Shown here piece by piece: positions 7,021-8,481 of a stretch of DNA of 8,481 nt. The notes under the pieces are model-generated. The model did no database searches, had not been told where the DNA came from, and saw only the letters and a list, made by a program, of their open reading frames with translations. Location: positions 1-8,481 of the forward strand of contig QMQC01000060.1 of the NCBI GenBank assembly GCA_003648875.1, in the 5' to 3' direction. Numbering within the stretch: position 1 is the first letter of the stretch; each line of letters opens with the position of its first letter. A program made the translations under genes and the position numbers. This stretch comes from Actinomycetota bacterium (GTDB lineage Bacteria; Actinomycetota; Acidimicrobiia; Spongiisociales; UBA5794).

Positions 7021-7778
7021 CCAAATTGATCGACGCGATAGCCAGCCTCAAGGACGACGAGAGACTCGGCGCCATGATCAGTGTCATCGAGGGACCCGAT
7101 ACGGGCTCTGTGGTCATCGTTGACCGGTCAGACGGACTCATAGCCGGCGATGATGCGCCATGGTTCGATGAAGACGTCACAGCGGATGCTCACGACCTCA
7201 TGGATCGCGAAGAGAGCAGGTCGCTGATCTATGGCGACCGCAGGATCTTCATAGACACGATCGCGCCTTCTCCGATCATGTTGATCTTCGGTGCCGGGCA
7301 CATCGCTCAGCCGCTCTCGCTCTTCGCCCGCGAACTCGGGTTTCGGGTTGTTGTGGCAGATGCTCGTGCCACATGGGCCACACCGGAGCGCTTCCCGGAT
7401 GTTGACGAGTTGATCGTTGCGTGGCCAGACGCCGTGTTCGATCACATTGCGCCGGATCGTCGCACGTATGTGGTCCTCCTGAGCCACGACAGCCGTTTCG
7501 AGATACCGGTGTTCAAAGCCGTGCATGGGAGACCGATCAGGTACCTGGGCGCGATGGGGTCTCGACGAACCCATGGGTTGCGCGTCGATCGCCTCTCTGC
7601 TGAAGGCTGGACGGCCGAAGAGATCGATGCGATCCATGGACCGATCGGTCTCGATCTGAAAGGAACCTCGCCTGCCGAAACCGCGATCGCGATTCTCGCG
7701 GAGATCGTGCAGGTGCGATATGGTGCGGGCACAGCGTCATCGCTCCGTGGTTCCGATGCTGCGATTCATACCGTGTAG
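7014..7778 (+). CDS. coxF: XdhC family protein, C-terminal Rossmann domain (split CoxF, part 2)
   Basis: This 254-residue protein carries the XdhC Rossmann domain: LIFGAGHIAQPLSLFARELGF (about 90-110) with the nucleotide-binding glycines, Asp116 at the end of the second strand (VVVADAR), LSHDSRFEIP at 156-165, YLGAMGSRRTH at 177-187, HGPIGLDL at 208-215, and SPAETAIAILAEI near the end. The first 85 residues (VIEGPDTGS..., then IFIDTIAPSP) match the linker found between the two domains in full-length XdhC proteins. The ATG at 7014 overlaps the previous stop; GTG at 7017 (GTGA overlap) is an equally good start and would shorten it by one residue. The role is Mo-cofactor maturation for the clustered hydroxylase. 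The position between coxE and coxG is that of coxF in Oligotropha; the paralogue CoxI has the same domains, so the symbol is by position. Confidence 0.85.
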   Translation: MVTKLIDAIASLKDDERLGAMISVIEGPDTGSVVIVDRSDGLIAGDDAPWFDEDVTADAHDLMDREESRSLIYGDRRIFIDTIAPSPIMLIFGAGHIAQPLSLFARELGFRVVVADARATWATPERFPDVDELIVAWPDAVFDHIAPDRRTYVVLLSHDSRFEIPVFKAVHGRPIRYLGAMGSRRTHGLRVDRLSAEGWTAEEIDAIHGPIGLDLKGTSPAETAIAILAEIVQVRYGAGTASSLRGSDAAIHTV

Positions 7779-7781
7779 GAG
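7777..7781 (+). promoter_or_regulatory. Ribosome binding site of coxG
   Basis: AGGAG overlaps the TAG stop of the preceding gene and leaves 5 bases to the ATG at 7787. It is the strongest Shine-Dalgarno of the cox cluster, the other internal starts relying mostly on stop/start overlap. Confidence 0.75.
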
Positions 7782-7786
7782 TCGAC

Positions 7787-8359
7787 ATGGAAGTCATCGA
7801 GGTCTTCACCGTCACGCGCCCGATCGATTCTGTTTGGGAGTTGTTCCAGGATGTGCCCGAGCTGGCGCGGTGCCTGCCAGGTGCTGAGCTGACGAGTGAC
7901 AATGGCGATGGGACATACGACGGGCGTGTGTCTGTGAAGCTTGGACCGATTTCTTCATCGTTCGAGGGGTCGGCGAGTGTTGAGTTCAGCGATGAGACGT
8001 ACACGTCAAACATCGAGGGTCGTGGGGTTGACCGTTCCGGGGGTAGCCAAGGTCGTGTGGAGGTCGGTGTGCATTTGTCATCGGTTGACGGACTCGAGAC
8101 CGACGTGACCATCAACGCCAAGGTCACGCTTGCGGGGCCGATCGCCCAATTCGGGCGCACCGGTCTTGTCAACGAGGTTTCAAAGCGCCTGATCGATGAG
8201 TTCTCTGAGTGTCTGGAAGCAAAGCTCGACGCGGAATCGCCAGACGCCGCGGCAGCGATCGAGGCCTCTGATCTGGCCGGAATCTCTCTGTTCCTGTCAA
8301 GCACATGGAGTGCGTTCGTGAATTGGTTGAGTCGTCTCTTCTCAGATTCTGACGATTGA
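7787..8359 (+). CDS. coxG: CoxG family SRPBCC protein (CO dehydrogenase membrane/quinone partner)
   Basis: This 190-residue CoxG-family protein has a START/SRPBCC fold. Signatures are VWELFQDVPELARCLPGAEL (17-36), GRVSVKLGPIS (46-56), FEGSASVEF (59-67), GRGVDRSGGSQGRVEV (78-93), and the GPIAQFGRTGLVNEVSKRL region (117-135). The C-terminus holds a hydrophobic/amphipathic helix (about 163-185, LAGISLFLSSTWSAFVNWL) suited to membrane attachment, ending in the acidic tail DSDD. In Oligotropha CoxG anchors CO dehydrogenase to the membrane; recent work on a mycobacterial enzyme proposes that it carries menaquinone to the hydroxylase. It follows the split CoxF by 8 bases behind a good AGGAG. The last codons and the stop lie inside the first copy of the downstream repeat, so the acidic tail is repeat-encoded. 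Confidence 0.92.
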   Translation: MEVIEVFTVTRPIDSVWELFQDVPELARCLPGAELTSDNGDGTYDGRVSVKLGPISSSFEGSASVEFSDETYTSNIEGRGVDRSGGSQGRVEVGVHLSSVDGLETDVTINAKVTLAGPIAQFGRTGLVNEVSKRLIDEFSECLEAKLDAESPDAAAAIEASDLAGISLFLSSTWSAFVNWLSRLFSDSDD

Positions 8360-8430
8360 CGAACGATTCTTCGCAGATTCTGACGATTGACGAGCGGTTT
8401 TCTCAGATTCCGACGATTGGTCAATGGTTT
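8341..8430 (+). repeat. Three ~30-bp tandem repeats spanning the coxG stop
   Basis: Copies are at 8341-8371, 8372-8401 and 8402-8430. The core CAGATTCTGACGATTGACGA is identical in the first two (8343-8362 and 8374-8393); the third, at 8404-8423, is diverged. GATT occurs at 8345, 8354, 8365, 8376, 8385, 8406 and 8415, steps of 9, 11, 11, 9, 21 and 9, close to one or two helical turns. Copy 1 contains the coxG stop codon. The rest lies between coxG and the next start at 8468. It may be a chance duplication of the coxG 3' end or a set of phased protein-binding sites. There is no T-run hairpin here that would mark an intrinsic terminator. Confidence 0.8.
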
Positions 8431-8455
8431 CTGTGCAACCCCGCGTTTCCTTGTC

Positions 8456-8461
8456 TAGTGT
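8456..8461 (+). promoter_or_regulatory. Putative -10 box of a leaderless promoter for the next gene
   Basis: TAGTGT matches TAnnnT, and its last base is seven bases before the A of the ATG at 8468. That is the same geometry as the TATGGT box before coxD. There is no Shine-Dalgarno before the ATG. No clear -35 is visible. Confidence 0.35.
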
Positions 8462-8467
8462 GTGAGC

Positions 8468-8481
8468 ATGGGGCAGTTCCA
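8468..8481 (+). CDS. Start of a further gene, cut by the window edge (product unknown)
   Basis: Only ATG and three more codons (M-G-Q-F) plus two bases are visible, so no family can be assigned from sequence. A gene is inferred because 108 bases after coxG hold no other feature and the ATG has a leaderless-type promoter box at the right distance. From context it could be a structural subunit of the Mo hydroxylase (coxL/M/S type) or another accessory gene. This is a guess, not an annotation. Confidence 0.35.

Noticed and set aside
6990..7025. Programmed frameshift joining the two XdhC pieces
   Set aside because: I see no slippery heptamer or downstream stem-loop at the junction. Translational coupling through ATGGTGA is the simpler explanation.
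7537..8424. Long open frame on the - strand over the Rossmann-domain gene and coxG (295 codons)
   Set aside because: The product is serine/arginine-rich with no fold or motif, and both sense genes beneath it have strong family signatures.
8341..8430. CRISPR array
   Set aside because: There are only three directly abutting, degenerate copies with no unique spacers and no cas genes nearby.

Overview
The window reads as actinobacterial chromosome, most likely from the Acidimicrobiia or a related high-GC Gram-positive lineage. This is an inference from fairly high GC, GTG starts, ATGA stop/start overlaps, TAnnnT boxes seven bases before ATG codons (leaderless-type promoters), and the gene families present. 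All convincing genes are on the + strand. No tRNA, rRNA, CRISPR array, insertion sequence or phage gene was seen.

Positions 1-4468 hold the distal end of a nuo operon (respiratory complex I): nuoL (5' end cut by the window), nuoM and nuoN. These are the three antiporter-like, proton-pumping membrane subunits in the standard order, closely spaced and each with a good Shine-Dalgarno.

Positions 4469-4682 are non-coding and unusual. Four heptamer units in one orientation (4527-4554) face fourteen in-register, degenerate heptamer units in the other orientation (4560-4657). The inner parts of the two arrays can fold into a long imperfect hairpin. A TATGGT box then sits just before the next start codon.

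Positions 4683-8359 are a compact accessory cluster of the CO-dehydrogenase / molybdenum-hydroxylase type: coxD (MoxR-like AAA+ ATPase), coxE (von Willebrand A protein with a MIDAS), an XdhC/CoxF-type protein encoded as two overlapping genes (N-terminal XdhC/CoxI domain and C-terminal Rossmann domain), and coxG (SRPBCC protein with a hydrophobic C-terminal helix). The order D-E-F-G matches the cox cluster of Oligotropha carboxidovorans. These proteins would mature the Mo-containing active site (CoxD, CoxE, CoxF) and link the enzyme to the membrane and quinone pool (CoxG). The enzyme's own subunits (coxL/M/S) are not in the window, so a true CO dehydrogenase cannot be distinguished from another xanthine-oxidase-family hydroxylase.

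Positions 8341-8430 hold three copies of a roughly 30-bp repeat. The first copy contains the coxG stop codon; the others lie upstream of a probable new gene starting at 8468, which has the same box-to-ATG spacing as coxD and is cut by the window edge after four codons.

No wholly new system is evident. The items most worth a second look are the inverted heptamer arrays, the repeat cluster after coxG, the split CoxF, and the placement of a Cox maturation/quinone-coupling cluster directly behind complex I.
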